A stretch of DNA of 64,000 bases, from NCBI GenBank assembly GCA_024509875.1, contig JAMPIV010004254.1, positions 248,001 through 312,000 of the forward strand, given 5' to 3'. Under the pieces are notes generated by a model that was not told the DNA's origin, did no database searches, and saw only the letters and a list, made by a program, of their open reading frames with translations. This document shows positions 1-13,800 of this stretch, piece after piece. The stretch is from Oreohelix idahoensis. Its lineage: Eukaryota; Mollusca; Gastropoda; Stylommatophora; Oreohelicidae. The stretch's first letter is position 1; each line of letters begins with the position of its first letter. The position numbers and the translations under genes are program-made.

Positions 1-880
1 ATTTGATGTAATTTTAAAAATAATAAAATCACATTATCATATAAATAAAAAATAAATAAAAAGCTCGTAATTTGCTACTAAAATATAAACTGGCGCTAGC
101 GTAATTTATTCTCTACTGAACTTCAAAAATGAAAATAGCCATTTTAGCCTAATTGGCAGTTTTAAATACCCATATGACTAGTTTCAACCGTCAGTACAAC
201 AGCCATTGATAGTAATTAATTATCTAATAAAATAACTCACTGGATGATCGTAATAATGATATATCCACCCAAAAAAAAAAATCAGAATGATTTTAAAGAA
301 AGGAAATTAAAACAAAGAGAAGTAACTCCAAAAAAACTTTTCCAGGGGCTCTGATCGGGTTAAGGTACAAATTTGCCTGGCCTTTTGTGATTTTTTTTCC
401 AGTTTCATATTTCTTTTTATATTATTATTAAAATGTACATTTCTTACGCAGATTCTACAAGTTTTGGTGAAATCAAGTAGTATGTAGTGTTATCCACTTT
501 TTTGTTGTTGTTGTTGCTTATAAGCAGCTGTAAATAATAAATGATGCTCAATGCGACATAATCATTAAAATAATCATTAACGTGCTGGCTGCCGTCAGCA
601 TTAGCGAAAAGTGATGAATGAACGACACACCACGAGGACCCTCGCAAATCCTGAATCAATTGAAAAATAGGCAGCTTGATTTTAATGGTTGATTTTTTTA
701 TTCACATGGCCTAACATCTCGAAGAATCTCATTTAGCCAATATCGGCTGTGGTGTAGTGCAAGACGATCGATTTATATACAGTTAATAATTAGGCGAAAA
801 AACCTGCACAGAAATTATGTACGGGGGGTTCACATCTGAAAATGTAAACACCTTGTACAGATTATGGGTAAACCATAGCG
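1..880 (+). repeat. Left arm of a diverged inverted repeat pair (partner 26185-27035)
   Basis: This stretch is matched, in reverse complement and roughly collinearly, by about 26185-27035. Shared blocks include 'gcttataagcagctgtaaat', 'ttagcctaattggc' and 'cagattatgggtaa'. Divergence looks like 20-25 percent with many indels. The repeat starts at or before base 1. No coding capacity was recognised. Confidence 0.75.
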
Positions 881-1117
881 TGTGGCATGTATGCATTTTG
901 AGAACTCAACACATTTTGGAATGGCAGAAAAACCACGGAAAAAGCCTAGATCTACAGTGTAGATAATGCCAAGGAGTCTTTAACTTGGTATTGGCTGCAC
1001 AAGAACGAGAAGCTCAGCAGCCCTATTTAAACAACAACAAAAACCCTCTCAGATGTCTAGGGAGGCTTCTGATATATTAAGAAATAAAGAAATGCATGTT
1101 TTTTCTTATTTCCCTTT

Positions 1118-1375
1118 TTTTTGTTACTTATGGAGCACGGAACCACCCCTGCAGTTGGTGCCCTTCTAGGAAGCCTGCAACAAAGCATTCAAGAGCTTTT
1201 GCAGGGGTTGTTTCTTAGCAATTTGTTTTACATGATGAGGTTACAATCTCCGTGCACAACCTCAAATTAATCACCACTCGTGACATTCCAGAAAAAGCAG
1301 TAGCCCTGTTCTTTGTCTCCTGAGAGACTCCCAGGATCTTCACGGGGCTAATGCATATATTATAATATTTTATTT
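1118..1375. repeat. SINE1 dispersed repeat, copy 1
   Basis: This is a member of a roughly 250-base family with copies near 2585, 8551-9045, 11785, 25085, 34441 and 54815. The hallmark is 'ggagcacggaaccacccctg' then 'aggaagcctgca', 'gttttacatgatgagg' and 'agagactcccagga'. Confidence 0.8.
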
Positions 1376-1448
1376 TTTGACATTATTCAAAGTCTAAATT
1401 TGAGGCACTATATGAATGTGAAGTCCTGAACAAATGACCATCTTTACC

Positions 1449-1535
1449 TTACCTATGATAATAATAATAATATGATAGTGACCTTACCTATGATAATAAT
1501 AATAATATGATAGTGACCTTACCTATGATACATAA
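1449..1535 (+). repeat. Short tandem repeat, 36-base unit, about 2.3 copies
   Basis: The unit 'ccttacctatgataataa' followed by taataatatgatagtga occurs twice and begins a third time. It lies in the intron just before the first visible ODAD4 exon. Confidence 0.85.
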
Positions 1536-1586
1536 AGATATTCTGTCCCACTTCATTATCATCATCAGGTGATTTGTTTTCATTAG

Positions 1587-1805
1587 GTTTGCCAAACAGC
1601 AATTCTAAGACAGATGACTACATCAAGAGCAGAGCATGTGATGGACTAGAGTACCTCAATAACAGGTCAGATTTCTGGCGCCAACAAAAACCCATGTATG
1701 CTCGCAAGCGAGACAAACAGGCTAGATCTGCTAAGAATTCAGCAGGGCCCAGGAAGAATGATCCCATGAGATATGTGCTGATCAAGTTTGAAGAAATTGA
1801 TAGAG
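1587..1805 (+). CDS. ODAD4: ODAD4-like exon (first visible): linker before the C-terminal TPRs
   Basis: An acceptor (cattag) precedes 1587 and a donor (gtattt) follows 1805. The exon opens with two bases of a split codon and ends with one base (G). It encodes a basic stretch including 'YIKSRACDGLEYLNNRSDFW' and 'KNDPMRYVLIKFEEIDR', with no TPR of its own. Confidence 0.85.
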
Positions 1806-4800
1806 GTATTTGCGTTTAGATATTATTATAATTTTTCTCTTCATGAAAGAACATAATAGTTGTTTCATTTTGATATTGGTTTTACAGTAAACAATAGACT
1901 TTGTGATGGGCTGTTGTCAGAGTCAACCATAATAATGTTACATTTTAAAATCTTTTGAAGGAGGAGATCGGAGCACTAATGGCGTTGTCCATGTGCAATG
2001 AAGATAGTCCTTAAAACCAAACCAAACCAAAATCTTTTGATGCATGTGACACATTTACCACTGACAACAGGAAATGGGGGCATATATCTATGTCAAAGTG
2101 TATTTATTTATTTTTTTTAATGTGTTGTAGGTTTTTCAAAATTTGTCTTCAGAAACATAAGATTCATTTCTGAAACAGAAGTAACATCAACCCTTAATTC
2201 TTTCATTCTAAATGATGAATTTTGTAATTTATTTATCAACATTCAGATGAAAATGTTTTGTTTAATATGCATGCTATAAGTGTACTTACTTCTTGCAGCA
2301 CAGTCCGAAGGCAGGTATCAAGACAGCTTAGAGAAATGTAAGCACACAATGAAGAAAGTTGAAGAACTGCCGGAGGGATCACTGAAGAACAAGCCTGATG
2401 TCATTGCTAGCCTGTACAGTTCCATGGGAAATGCCTACTTGGAAATGAACAAATTTTCACAGTCACTTAAATTTCACACAAAAGACCTGAATATTTCCAG
2501 AGATAAGTGAGTATTTTCTACAAATTTTATTTTCTTTGGCTGGTTTATAGCTATCAGTTTTTTTTTTTTTTTGTTCTTTTATTTTCATCATCATCATTTT
2601 CCTTATTTGGCTCTTTATGGAGCATGGAACCACTGCATCAGCTGGTCCTCTTACAGGAAGTCTGCACCAGGCATTCACATGTTCTTGTAGTGGTGGTTTA
2701 TGTAGCAGTGTGTTTTACACAATGAGGTTATTTTAACAAAAATGTTGTTACAATTACTTATACATTTCTTGTTCTGTTCTTGTTGTCATATTTGTAGCTC
2801 TCTTATTTTTATTTGTGTTGCTGTACATTTCTTACTGTGATTTTATTTTTAAATTTTTTGTTATTTCTCTTCTTGTTTCTGTTTTAGCACTGTTCCTTTG
2901 TCTTTGTTGCTACATAATCCATTTCCTTTGTGTCTTTTACAGACGTTTTTAAAAAATGTTCACTCGTAGTTAAGAGTTAAGAGTATAGTTAATCATGTTT
3001 GTTATTCCTGTTTTCTGTTTCCAATATTCCCCCAAATCAATCAGGCAATAGGCCCAGTAAACTTTTTTGCCCTTTTAGTGTTGATATTCACAGTTCCAGC
3101 ATCCTAAAAGACTTTTTTCAGTCATTCTCTCCATCTTGTCACTGCTTGTAGTTAAATAAAATATATTTAAACACTTTTTTGGGCCCCACGTTATATTTGC
3201 ATTCGCACCAGATACATTTTAAATACTTTCCTCTGTTCCCTCTTCTCTGTTTCTCATCCATTCCCCAACCCCTCATATCAACAAACCAAATACATTTTGA
3301 AATATTGTTTCTTTTCCTCTACAGTAATCTAGGACAAGCAGAGTCTCGAGCTTTAGATAACCTTGGACGTACATATGCAAGAATGGGTGATTTTGCAGAA
3401 GCCATTGACATGTAAGGGTACTAAAATACTTATATTTTTCTCCTGTCTAAATTACATTAATGAGAATTTTTATGAAGGTGGGTTGGTAATAGCTGAGACA
3501 ATCTTAGTCATTGGAGTGGAACTTCTAGGGAAGGAGGAGAAATGGAACACCTAGGAGTCCATGGAGATGGGAGAAGAAAAAACTTAGAGGTATGTAAGTA
3601 GCATAGAGGAATGCTGGAAATAAATGCTTACCTGAAAAGGGTTATCACTTCTGATGGCTCTAGAGAATTAACTCTGTTTGAAATGCACTTTACGTAATTT
3701 TATTTTAACTGCTTTTTAGCACACTCTGCCCATGTTTTCAGTGTAAAAAGTTATATTTAATGACCATTATCAGTAATCTGTGTAAATTTGCAGAAATTGT
3801 AATGGTAGCCAGTGTGTTTTTGTGAAAAAATTGGTCTCCGGCTAACACACATTTTAATTAGTGCTAAAATGACAGTAATGATTACTAATCACTTATCACA
3901 GCAATGCCAACACAAGAAACAAAAGGAAAGACAATAATTTAAAAAAAAAACAAATCAAGTAATGCAAAAGGAAACAAAGGTCAAGGAAATACTAAAAAAA
4001 AAGAACGGAATCTACATTTGTTTTAAATGTAAAAAGAGAGGACACTAACTTAAACACTAGTAACAGAAGATACAATACAAAATGCAAAAGGGATGGATCC
4101 TGAAGAACATGGAAAACACGCATTGAGAAAAAATGAGGAAGTTGCTTAACTCTTTAAGTCCCAAGGGCCGATAAATCTTACTTCCTTCTAGACCCATTTG
4201 GCCCGATCAACGTTACATCGGCTTTCGTATCTCTTGATCCTTTCTAGAGCTGTTTTCTAATTTTAACAACCCAAAAACACTATTTTCTTAAAGTATAGCC
4301 ATCCATTTTGGACTTTTGCCCTGGAAGATACAACGTGTCCTGTGTTAAGTGATTAATTTTTTATAAGTGCATATTTCATTACATAAAATGGCCACGCCCA
4401 CTACTTCTGGCAGACTTCACAAATTAAAGTCAAAGCAAGCTAGAAAGTTATTTGAAGAAATTCTAGATAGTGATAATAATTCACAATTCGCAGTTCTTCA
4501 AATAGTAGTGGAAGCTAGTCAGATCCTAATGTCGAGTCATTGAAAATTGATGATGATAATGTGAGGTTTGATGTTAAATCGGATTTCATATCTTTTGCTC
4601 CTTTCCAGAGCTGTTTTCTAATTTTAACAACCCAAAACAACCCACAACGTCATTTCTGACAGGAAGTACATTCTTTTAAATACCTCGTGTGTTTAAGAGT
4701 GAACGCGAATTTGTGGTGATATTAATTTAAGATTTTTAAAGCAACTTTTAACGAATATTTTATCAGATAAAATGGCCACGCCCACTGCTTAGAATAGACC

Positions 4801-7800
4801 TAAAAGATTAATGTCGGATCAAGCTAGGAAGTTATTTGAAGACACTTTTGATAGTGATAATGATTCTGAATGTAGTATTTATGCACAGCATAGCCGTGAC
4901 GACGATTTTCAGCAGGAGCCTGATATTGACTCCTCGGAAACCGAGGAAGATAATAGGAGGTCTGATGTAGATAATGAAGTTATGGATACAGGAGCATGTA
5001 ATCAGACTGTAATAAATTCAAGTAATATATCCGAGCCAAAAAGAAAACGAATCAGGAGAGATGGGAATGTTGATTTTGTTAGTAGGCCTAATACAAACAA
5101 CACGGTTTGGCATTCAGTGGCGACTGGAGAAACTAATGCAAATTTTACTTTTCGCCAGACAAGACAAAACATAAATCCAGCTCTGTATAGCTTGCAAACA
5201 CCTCTTGATTTTTTAAAATTTTACATGGATGATTCTGTTGTTAGCACTTTGATAACCAGCATTAATTCCTATGCTGCAAAAGTTGTGAAACAAACAATCC
5301 ACATAGAAAGTATTCATTGTTTGCTTCATGGACACCACTCACTTATTATGAATGGCTCAAGTTTACAGCTGTAATGATTGCGATGGGACTGGATCGAAGA
5401 CCAAAAATCAAGGACTACTGGCGCACAGCAGGAAATTTTTATACACTTTGGTACCACGAGATGTTTTAGAGAAACTGTTTTCAAACCATTTATCACAGTA
5501 TGCTGCATGTTTGTGAACCAGAAGATCAGGACGCAGCTAAAATTGAGCCATTTGTTGAGATTCTATTGACCAAATTTCAGAATGCTTTCTATCCATTTGA
5601 AGATGTTTGTATTGATAAGATGGTTATAGGATGGAAAGGTAGGTTTAGGCACAAACAGTTCAATGCAACCAAGCCTCACAAATACCATATCAAAACATTT
5701 GGACTGTGTGATTCAGCAACAGGCTATGTTTTCAAATTAAAAATTTATTTTAGGAAAAATACAGCCTATGATCCTAGTCTAGATCCCAGTTCTGCTCATG
5801 CCGTGAAAGTGTTCGGCACTCTTTTGAAGCCACTGAGATCAGGACATCATATTTTTGCTGATAGATTTTATTCATCCAAAGCTCTGATTGAATATCTGCT
5901 TGCACACAGTTATAATTATACAGGAACCCTGAATGTCAACCGTGTCGGCTTCCCTCCTGAAATAAAAAATCTCAAGCTTGGCCATCAAGAGATGAAATGG
6001 TTTTTGGACTCGGAAAATACAACATTATGTGTTGCCTGGAAAGATAAAAAAGCTAAAAAGCCTTGCATACTTGTTTCAACAAAATCAGCTGTCGCAACGG
6101 TTGAGAAGGGCAAGGGTCTAACCAAAGTTACAAAGCCAAAGGTAGTTGATGACTACAATATGAGTATGAATGGCTGCGACCGCATGGATCAAATGGTTGG
6201 TTACTACAGTATGCACAACCGTAAAACCAGAAAGTGGTGGAAGAAGATTTACCACTGGATGATTGAAGTAACACAGGTAAATGCCCACATCCTTTACAAT
6301 TTGTGTCAGGAAGGTGCGACAACAAAAAGGAAGCTAACACTTCAAGATTTTAAACAAGATTTTAAACAGAGTTTGATTGAGGATCTGTCCAAAGAAGCTG
6401 CTGAGCTGACACCAGGCGGTGTAATAGATTGTCCACCCAAAAATTCTAAACGCTCCATGAAAGGAAATGAAGTGGAACGGATGATTGGAGCCAGACATCT
6501 AGTGGAATATGATGGAAAGGACAGAGCCTGTGTTCATTGTAGCGCCAATGGAAGGCAGCGTCGCAGATCAAGCTTTGTGTGTATAGGATGCACGGGCAGA
6601 CCCCACCTTTGTACAAAAAATTGCTTTGTAGCTTATCATAAGCAACAATATATATAGGGTCTGCCTAGATATGAATAAGCTGTGTAAATAAAATATTCTT
6701 TTCCCTTTTCTGATATGTTTGATAGGGCTTACAATTTGAAATTTTCATTTTTTTTAAATGCTAGGGACTTTTTTTCTGTTAAATTTTTTACTTAGGATTT
6801 AATTATAAAATAATGTGTATATATAGACCTCCTAGTGTGAATATATTTAGAAAAAGTGATCTTTGTGATTTCCTATGGATTATGTGTTTTCCTATGGATT
6901 ATATCTTCAGAAGAGGAGCAACTCGGCAAGGTAAGAATATATATATTTTTTTCAAATTTACCTACTGTTTCATCTGCGTCTTATTCAGCCTCCATTTTAC
7001 CTTGCATTTTACATTTTACTAACTAATAATTTTTATTGATAATATAATATTTAAATTATGCACAAGATGCAGTTACTAACAATCATTCATGTGTAAATAA
7101 TATTATAATTCCCATCTTTCTGATGTAGAAATGTTAGAATACTTCTGTTTGTGACATCTTGAAACTTTACCCTTGGATATTCTCCTGAGGAACAATTATA
7201 GAAGAATTTTAATGAATACTTTTGCTCTAATTATTCACCGGCTTATTCTTTCAGCCTCCATTTTACCTTGGATAACTAATAATTTTTCAATGAAAGCTTT
7301 TATACTTGTAGTACAAGAGTAAAGTACAACCATTTACCTTCAGTTTCATATACAACAACAAAGTTATTTATGCATATGAACATTTTAAAAAATTATTTCC
7401 AAACAACAACAATAAAAACACACTTGGGTAGCCATTTCCTCTTTTTTACAACCATGTGACCTGTTGTTGTAATCTGTGAAATTAACAATTTTCATAGTGT
7501 TTATTGACTAAGAACTGATTGTGCTTTGTTAGAATACTTCTGTTTGTGACATTTTGAAACTTTACCCTTGGATATTCTCCAGAGGAACAATTATAGAAGA
7601 ATTTTAATGAATACTTTTGCTCTAATTTTTCACCAGCTTATTCTTTCAGCCTCCATGTTACCTTGGATAACTAATAATTTTTCAATGAAAGCTTTTATAC
7701 TTGTAGCATAAGAGTAAAGTACATCCATTTACCTTCAGTTTCATATACAACAACAAAGTTATTTATGCATATGAACATTTAAAAAAAATTTTTTCCAAAC

Positions 7801-10800
7801 AACAACAAAAACGCACTGGGGTGGCCATTTTTGTTTGGGCCAAACCCACTTTTTTGCTTGGGACTGAAAGAGTTAATCAGCAGAACTGAAAGAAGAAAAC
7901 AAAGATAAACTAATAAAATTGAGATGGAAAGACTCATAACAAATAGACTAAAATAAAATGTACACATAACCGTAAAAAAACAAATGTAATATACATTTTA
8001 AAAAGAAGACAGTGGAATTGGGGAACATATACAGTTACAGTGGAATTTAAAAGGTGTCAGAAACATTCTACTGGCATTAAAACATAAAATTAGGTCTGTT
8101 TAAAAAGTTCAAATATAAAGTTTTTCTATCAAGAGATCAATCTTAATCTAAGACAATCTTGTAACATTCCTGCATATACAACCTTTTTGAACTTTAGGAA
8201 GTAAAGTGAAAACGCAGAAAAAGTTCATGAAACATACAAAATAGCTGACTGAAAATCATTCAGAACAGAATATTTTGAAGGAATATACATAACTATAACT
8301 AGTGAATTAGAAGAAATAAAAGTGATAAACGTCTACTGCCTAAATTATAAAATATAAATGAAAATATATCACAGAAGTTAATAAGAGAATAAGCAAAAAA
8401 AACTATTATACTCGTAGTTGGAGGCGTCAGCACTCGTAATCATAGTTTGTAAAAGTAACATAATAGAAAAATCAGAAAAATTACGATTAGACTTCACAGA
8501 AAACAATGAACGAATCATATTGATTTATGTATCATCAACAACGGTTAAGCCCTGTGTAGTTCCTGGGTTTCTGCTTCTGAAACCATGGTAGCACAGTGGT
8601 TAGTGCACTGGCTTCCTAGCTCGGTGGTCCATGGTTGGATCCCAGTTGAGGTTGGAATTTTTAGACCACAAATGGCTCCGGGGTTGACCCAGCCTCATGA
8701 ATTGGGTACCAGAGCAACTCTGGGAAGGTTAAAGTGGCTGACGTGATGCTGGCCACATCGCCCCTAGTGTGCTGATGATTAAGAAAATATAGGCCTAACA
8801 CCATAAACCCAATATGCCTAAATGGGTGTGTAACGAGATCCTTCACTTTTTTTTTACCTTACTGCTCTGGTATATCCTTGAAGGCAACTAATATCAAGTT
8901 GTGCAGTTAGGCTGGCAAACTCATCATGTGAATCAAATAGCTGCATAAACCACTGCTGCAAAAGCACTTGAATGTTTTGGTGCAAGCTTCCTGGAAGGAG
9001 GCCAGCTAAAATGGTGACTCCATGCTCCACAGGGAGCCAAAAAGGGAAATATTGATGACCAACAATTAACCTTTGTGCACATCAACCATACAAAATAACA
9101 GCAAGCCCTGTTTATTTCCTGGGACAACATAAGCATTGTAAAAGGCAAGTAACACCTGATCTAGCTAAAAATACTAAAACTACAAAGGAATATGGGCTTT
9201 GGCATGAAAGATTGTACAAGAGGTGGCTCCATGCATGCTTCATAAGGAGAGAAAAATAGATGATGAAAGATTCAAACTCAAATCATCCTCCCATTGAAAT
9301 AAGAAGTTAACAAAAGCCTATGTCAAAACAGGATAGAAAAAAAAACATTTCACTTTAATAAAGTGGATATCTTTTCAAGTAGAAATGGGGACAAAAATAC
9401 TGAATAAACAGTAATTAGAGCTTTATGAGGCCCGAGAGGAAAGAAGAAAAAAATTATGTTTGCATCAGATAAGCCTTACAGTCTCAAAACACTAAAGAGA
9501 AAGTTCTGTTTTTCTTTCCCTTAATTACCGGTATTACAATATGAGGAGGATTGTGGTACGAAGTGGTGAAGGATGGGTTTTATTTTTTTTTAAAAAGGGA
9601 AAAAGATAGGACAAAAGACAAAGAAAATTGCCTACGTTGCAGCCACAAGGCTGGAAAAGGAAAGAAAAGAATGCAAGAGACATGAGAAAATAAATAAAAA
9701 GAATATCACCCCATTGAGGCAGGCTGTCATGTGTTAAATTTTCTTTTTCTTTTGTCCTAGCAGGAATCATTACCTGTTATTTAAATAAACTCACCCTATA
9801 ATCATTTTATATGTTCTTTTCTGTGGACATTACTTATTTAACACATTTTCCCACCAACAGCTTGTATTTTTTAATGTCAGACTGAAATGCCTATGAACAT
9901 TTTTTTTAAATGTCAGACTGAAATGCCTATGAACATTCTTTTTAAACTTAGTTGGAAAGCGAAACTTCCAAAGAGCAAGTCACCATTAGAAAGTACGTGG
10001 CTGTACCATGAGATAGGACGGTGCCATTTAGAACTAGGGGAATATCAGGATGCCAAAGAGTGTGGAGAGAAGTCTGTGGAAGCAGCCATAGATGCTGATG
10101 ACCCTGGATGGCAGCTTCATGCACGTGTTCTTGTAGCTCAGTCTGAGGGTACAGTACTGTAGTTCATATAAAATTACATTCTGATATTATTTTTTGGCCT
10201 CAACTGTAACTGTTTAACAGACACAATTTAAGTATCTAAGTTTATGATCATATTATAATTTTTTCAATGAATTATCGCATAGTATTTTACCAGAATTTTC
10301 AGGATGTAGGAATGGTGACATTCGTATTTGTTTTTTTTTAACATAATTGTCCCTGTAGAGCAGAGGATGGCAGCCAATCGATGCCGATCTATTAGTAGAT
10401 CCCAGTGGATGATTTGGTAGATCTTTAGGTGACAGTGGAAAAAAAAAAAGAAAGACTTTTTAAACTAGGGAAAATTGTCCTGGACAAAAAAACCTAACGC
10501 AACAGAATGTTCAGACTTCATAACAATCAGCCTGATAAGTCGTGCAATTAAGATACTGCTCAAAATCATTCAGGAAAGAATAAAAAGTGAGGTAGACAGC
10601 AAAATCCAAGAAGAACAGTTTGGTTTCAGACGTAACAAGAGAGGCAATACTTTGCCTAAGAATATTAGTAGAAAAATATACAGAGGTTCAAAAAAGTATG
10701 TACATGTGCTTCATTGACTATAAGAAGGCTTTTGACAGAGTCCATCATGAGAAAATAATTGAATGCCTCGAAGACATAGGTATTGATGGAAAAGATATAA

Positions 10801-13800
10801 GAATACTCAGTAACCTTTATTGGGAGCAAACAGCTACAGTAAGATCTGAAAGGAATTATTCACCATACACAGACATAAAAAGAGGTGTCAGACAAGGTTG
10901 TGTGCTGTCCCCCTGCCTATTTAATCTATACACCGAAAAAATTTTCAGATACAAGAAATACCAGGACTGAACATCAGTGAAAGGTCAATAAACAACCTTT
11001 GTTATGCAGATGATACCGTGTTGTTAGCTGAAAGCGAACAGGAGTTACAAGAGAACAGTATAAGTCATGAATATGGATTTGACATTAATATTGAGAAAAC
11101 AAAAACTATGATAATTAGCAAAGCAGACGATAAGCCCACATTAAAGATAAGCATAAATGGGAAAATCCTGGAACAAGTCAAGAGCTACTTATATCTTGGT
11201 CATATAATAACAGAAGATGGCAGATGTGAAACAGAAATCAAGAAGAGAATAGGAATGGCCAAAGCTACATTCAACAACATGAAACATATACTGACATCTA
11301 AACAGTTATCTCACAAATTAAAACTGAGAATCATAAAGTGTTATATATATTCTGCATTACTGTATGGTGTAGAAACATGGACGATGAATTAGCAATTGGA
11401 AGGAAGAATTGAGGCTCTTGAAATGTGGATATATAGAAGAATGGGGCGCATCTCATGGAAAGAGAAGAAAACAAAATAGGAGGTCCTAGAAAAGTATGAA
11501 AAGAGAACTAATGAGGGAGATCAAAGTTCGGCAGCTAAAATACTTTGGCCACATAAAAAGGCATAACACCTTGCAGAAGACCTATTAGAAGGGAGAGTTG
11601 AAGGCAAACGTGCTAGGGGAAGACAGTGCTATAAGTGGGAAGATAACATCAAGAGATGGACAGGAAAGAGTCTATCAGAGTGCACCACCAAGATAAGAGA
11701 CAGAAGACGTTGGAGATCCATTACAGCGAACCTTCGTTGTGGAGATGGCAGCTGATGATGATGATGATGAGTATAGATGTAATTTCTTATTTATCATCAT
11801 TTTCCTTTTCGCTCCTTTTGGAGCATGGAGCCACCCCTGTAGCCGACTCCCTTGCAGGAAGCCTACACCAAGTATTCACATGCTTTTGCAGCAGTGGTTT
11901 CTGTAACAATGTTTACATGATGAGGTTGCCAGCCCTGTGCCCAACCTCTTGTTAGTTGCCATGTATGACATGCCTGGGGGTGGAGTAGTCCTATTCTTTC
12001 TTTGTTTCATAACAGACTTCCCGGGAACTACACAGGAATTTTTGATTGGCTGGACCTTTTTATGTTTGTATTGATGATGATGGTATTTTAACTTCATGAT
12101 GAGCTTCATGTTTGTTTATTTGTAGTGTACATGGTTGATAGTGATGATGTTAACAAAGCAACAAGGCGGATTCATTCATTCAGGACTGTATTATAATTGT
12201 TATTGTTAATCAGAATCGACCTCACTGCACTCCGGGCAAACTCATAGGTGCTTAGTCTCCCTCAGCAAATGTCGAAGAGTATGAATGCTAATTGTACCTG
12301 TAGCACGCTGGTTGTACATTTGACGGATGCATCCTCTCTCACGTCCATCTCTGCTAGTCCCACATTTGATGCCAAACTCTAACAGTCTCAGCCTTTTTTA
12401 TTCATCCATTGCAGTGTTATTATCTAGCAGGTGATCATTAATTGCCCTTAGTATCTCTCCCTTATCCATGTCCAGTGTCCCCACTATGGGTGCTCTCGAG
12501 ACCAATCTGTCAGCTCTCTCATTGCCACGTACCCCTGCATGACCAGGACAGTAGATCCACACCAGTTCTTCAAGACTTGAGGATTCTATTGATGTTTTCC
12601 ATTCCTGCCGCAGCCATCCATTCTGAACTTTCCAAAGCATGGCTTGAGAGTCTGACAATATAACTGCCCTGGTTGATGGAGTTTCAGACAGCCACCTCAG
12701 TGCTGCATTAACTGCCTCTACCTCCATTCTCATGCTGGAAGTTGTTGTCATGTAAGCTCCACTGTTCAGCAACGACCCTGCCCTTTATTCTCACAGAGAA
12801 ACCCCATCCTGATTTCTCACCACGCACTGCAGACCCATCAGTGTACACAATGGCATCATCATCCCCAGCATGATCACTTATCAGCTGATTAATCTCCAGC
12901 TCTGCTTTTCCATTGCCCCAAGATCTGCACTCCCTGCCAAGGCTAATAATGGCCTGCTGGTAGTTTATCCAGTTCTCCCCTGACTTACTCCACTCTTCCC
13001 CTTTAGATATATTTTCAACCCTGGCCACCTGACCAATAGTAGCCTCTGCCTGTGCCATCCATGACATCCCCTTCTTTATTCTTACTTCTTTGATGTCAGC
13101 TACGTTCTCATGTATCGGTGGTTACCAGCATATAGGCTTTTGCCTGGGCCATCGCATATCGGGATCTAATCGACAGCAATCCGAGCATGTACCTTGTATC
13201 TCATTGTCACAATGGGGGTATCACACGTACAGCCCAAAACTAGTTGCATCCCTTCATTTTGAATGCGTTCCAGTCGTTCACATTGTAACACTGACAGCGT
13301 GAGTATTCCTAGCCCGTACTTGATTACTGAAATCACGAGCTGATGATACAGGAGAAACAGTAGTCTCTGTTCCAAGCGCGCTGCAGCCATTATTTTTAAG
13401 GTTGCCAGTCCTTGCTTGCAATTCTGTATGATCAGCTCGACTTGATACTTGAACAATAGCCCACGATCAAACTTTACTCCCACATACTTCAGCTTGTCTT
13501 GCCTTTCAATGTTCTGCCCATTGAAAGTGATATCTGGAAGGTCTGCTTTCACTATGGAGTTGTTCAAAGAGCACCACAACACACAGGCCTTGTTGGGATT
13601 GACCTTTGATCCGCTTTCCTCATACCATTTAGAAATCGCCTGTAGTGTCTCTTGTATGCCTTGGACCATTTTTTGTCTGTCTGCGCCAGTTCTGTACAAG
13701 TATGTCATCTGTGAAAGTTAATGTTTGTCCCAGTCCTGTTGGTTGAAAGGTTGCTACTTTTGCTGTGTAGATGTTAAACAGCATTGGTGATAGTTGTCAC

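Larger units (their letters stand above)
4150..7872 (+). mobile_element. PiggyBac-type DNA transposon, degenerate, with TTAA flanks
   Basis: The element is flanked by TTAA at 4146-4149 and 7873-7876, the PiggyBac target site. Its ends form a short inverted repeat: left 'ctctttaagtcccaag', and the right end read on the minus strand 'ctctttcagtcccaag' (15 of 16). A broken transposase gene lies at 4811-6657. Both flanks of the gene are internally duplicated: about 370 bases near 4200-4570/4590-4860, and about 398 bases at 7129-7526/7527-7850. The element sits in an ODAD4 intron. Confidence 0.85.
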
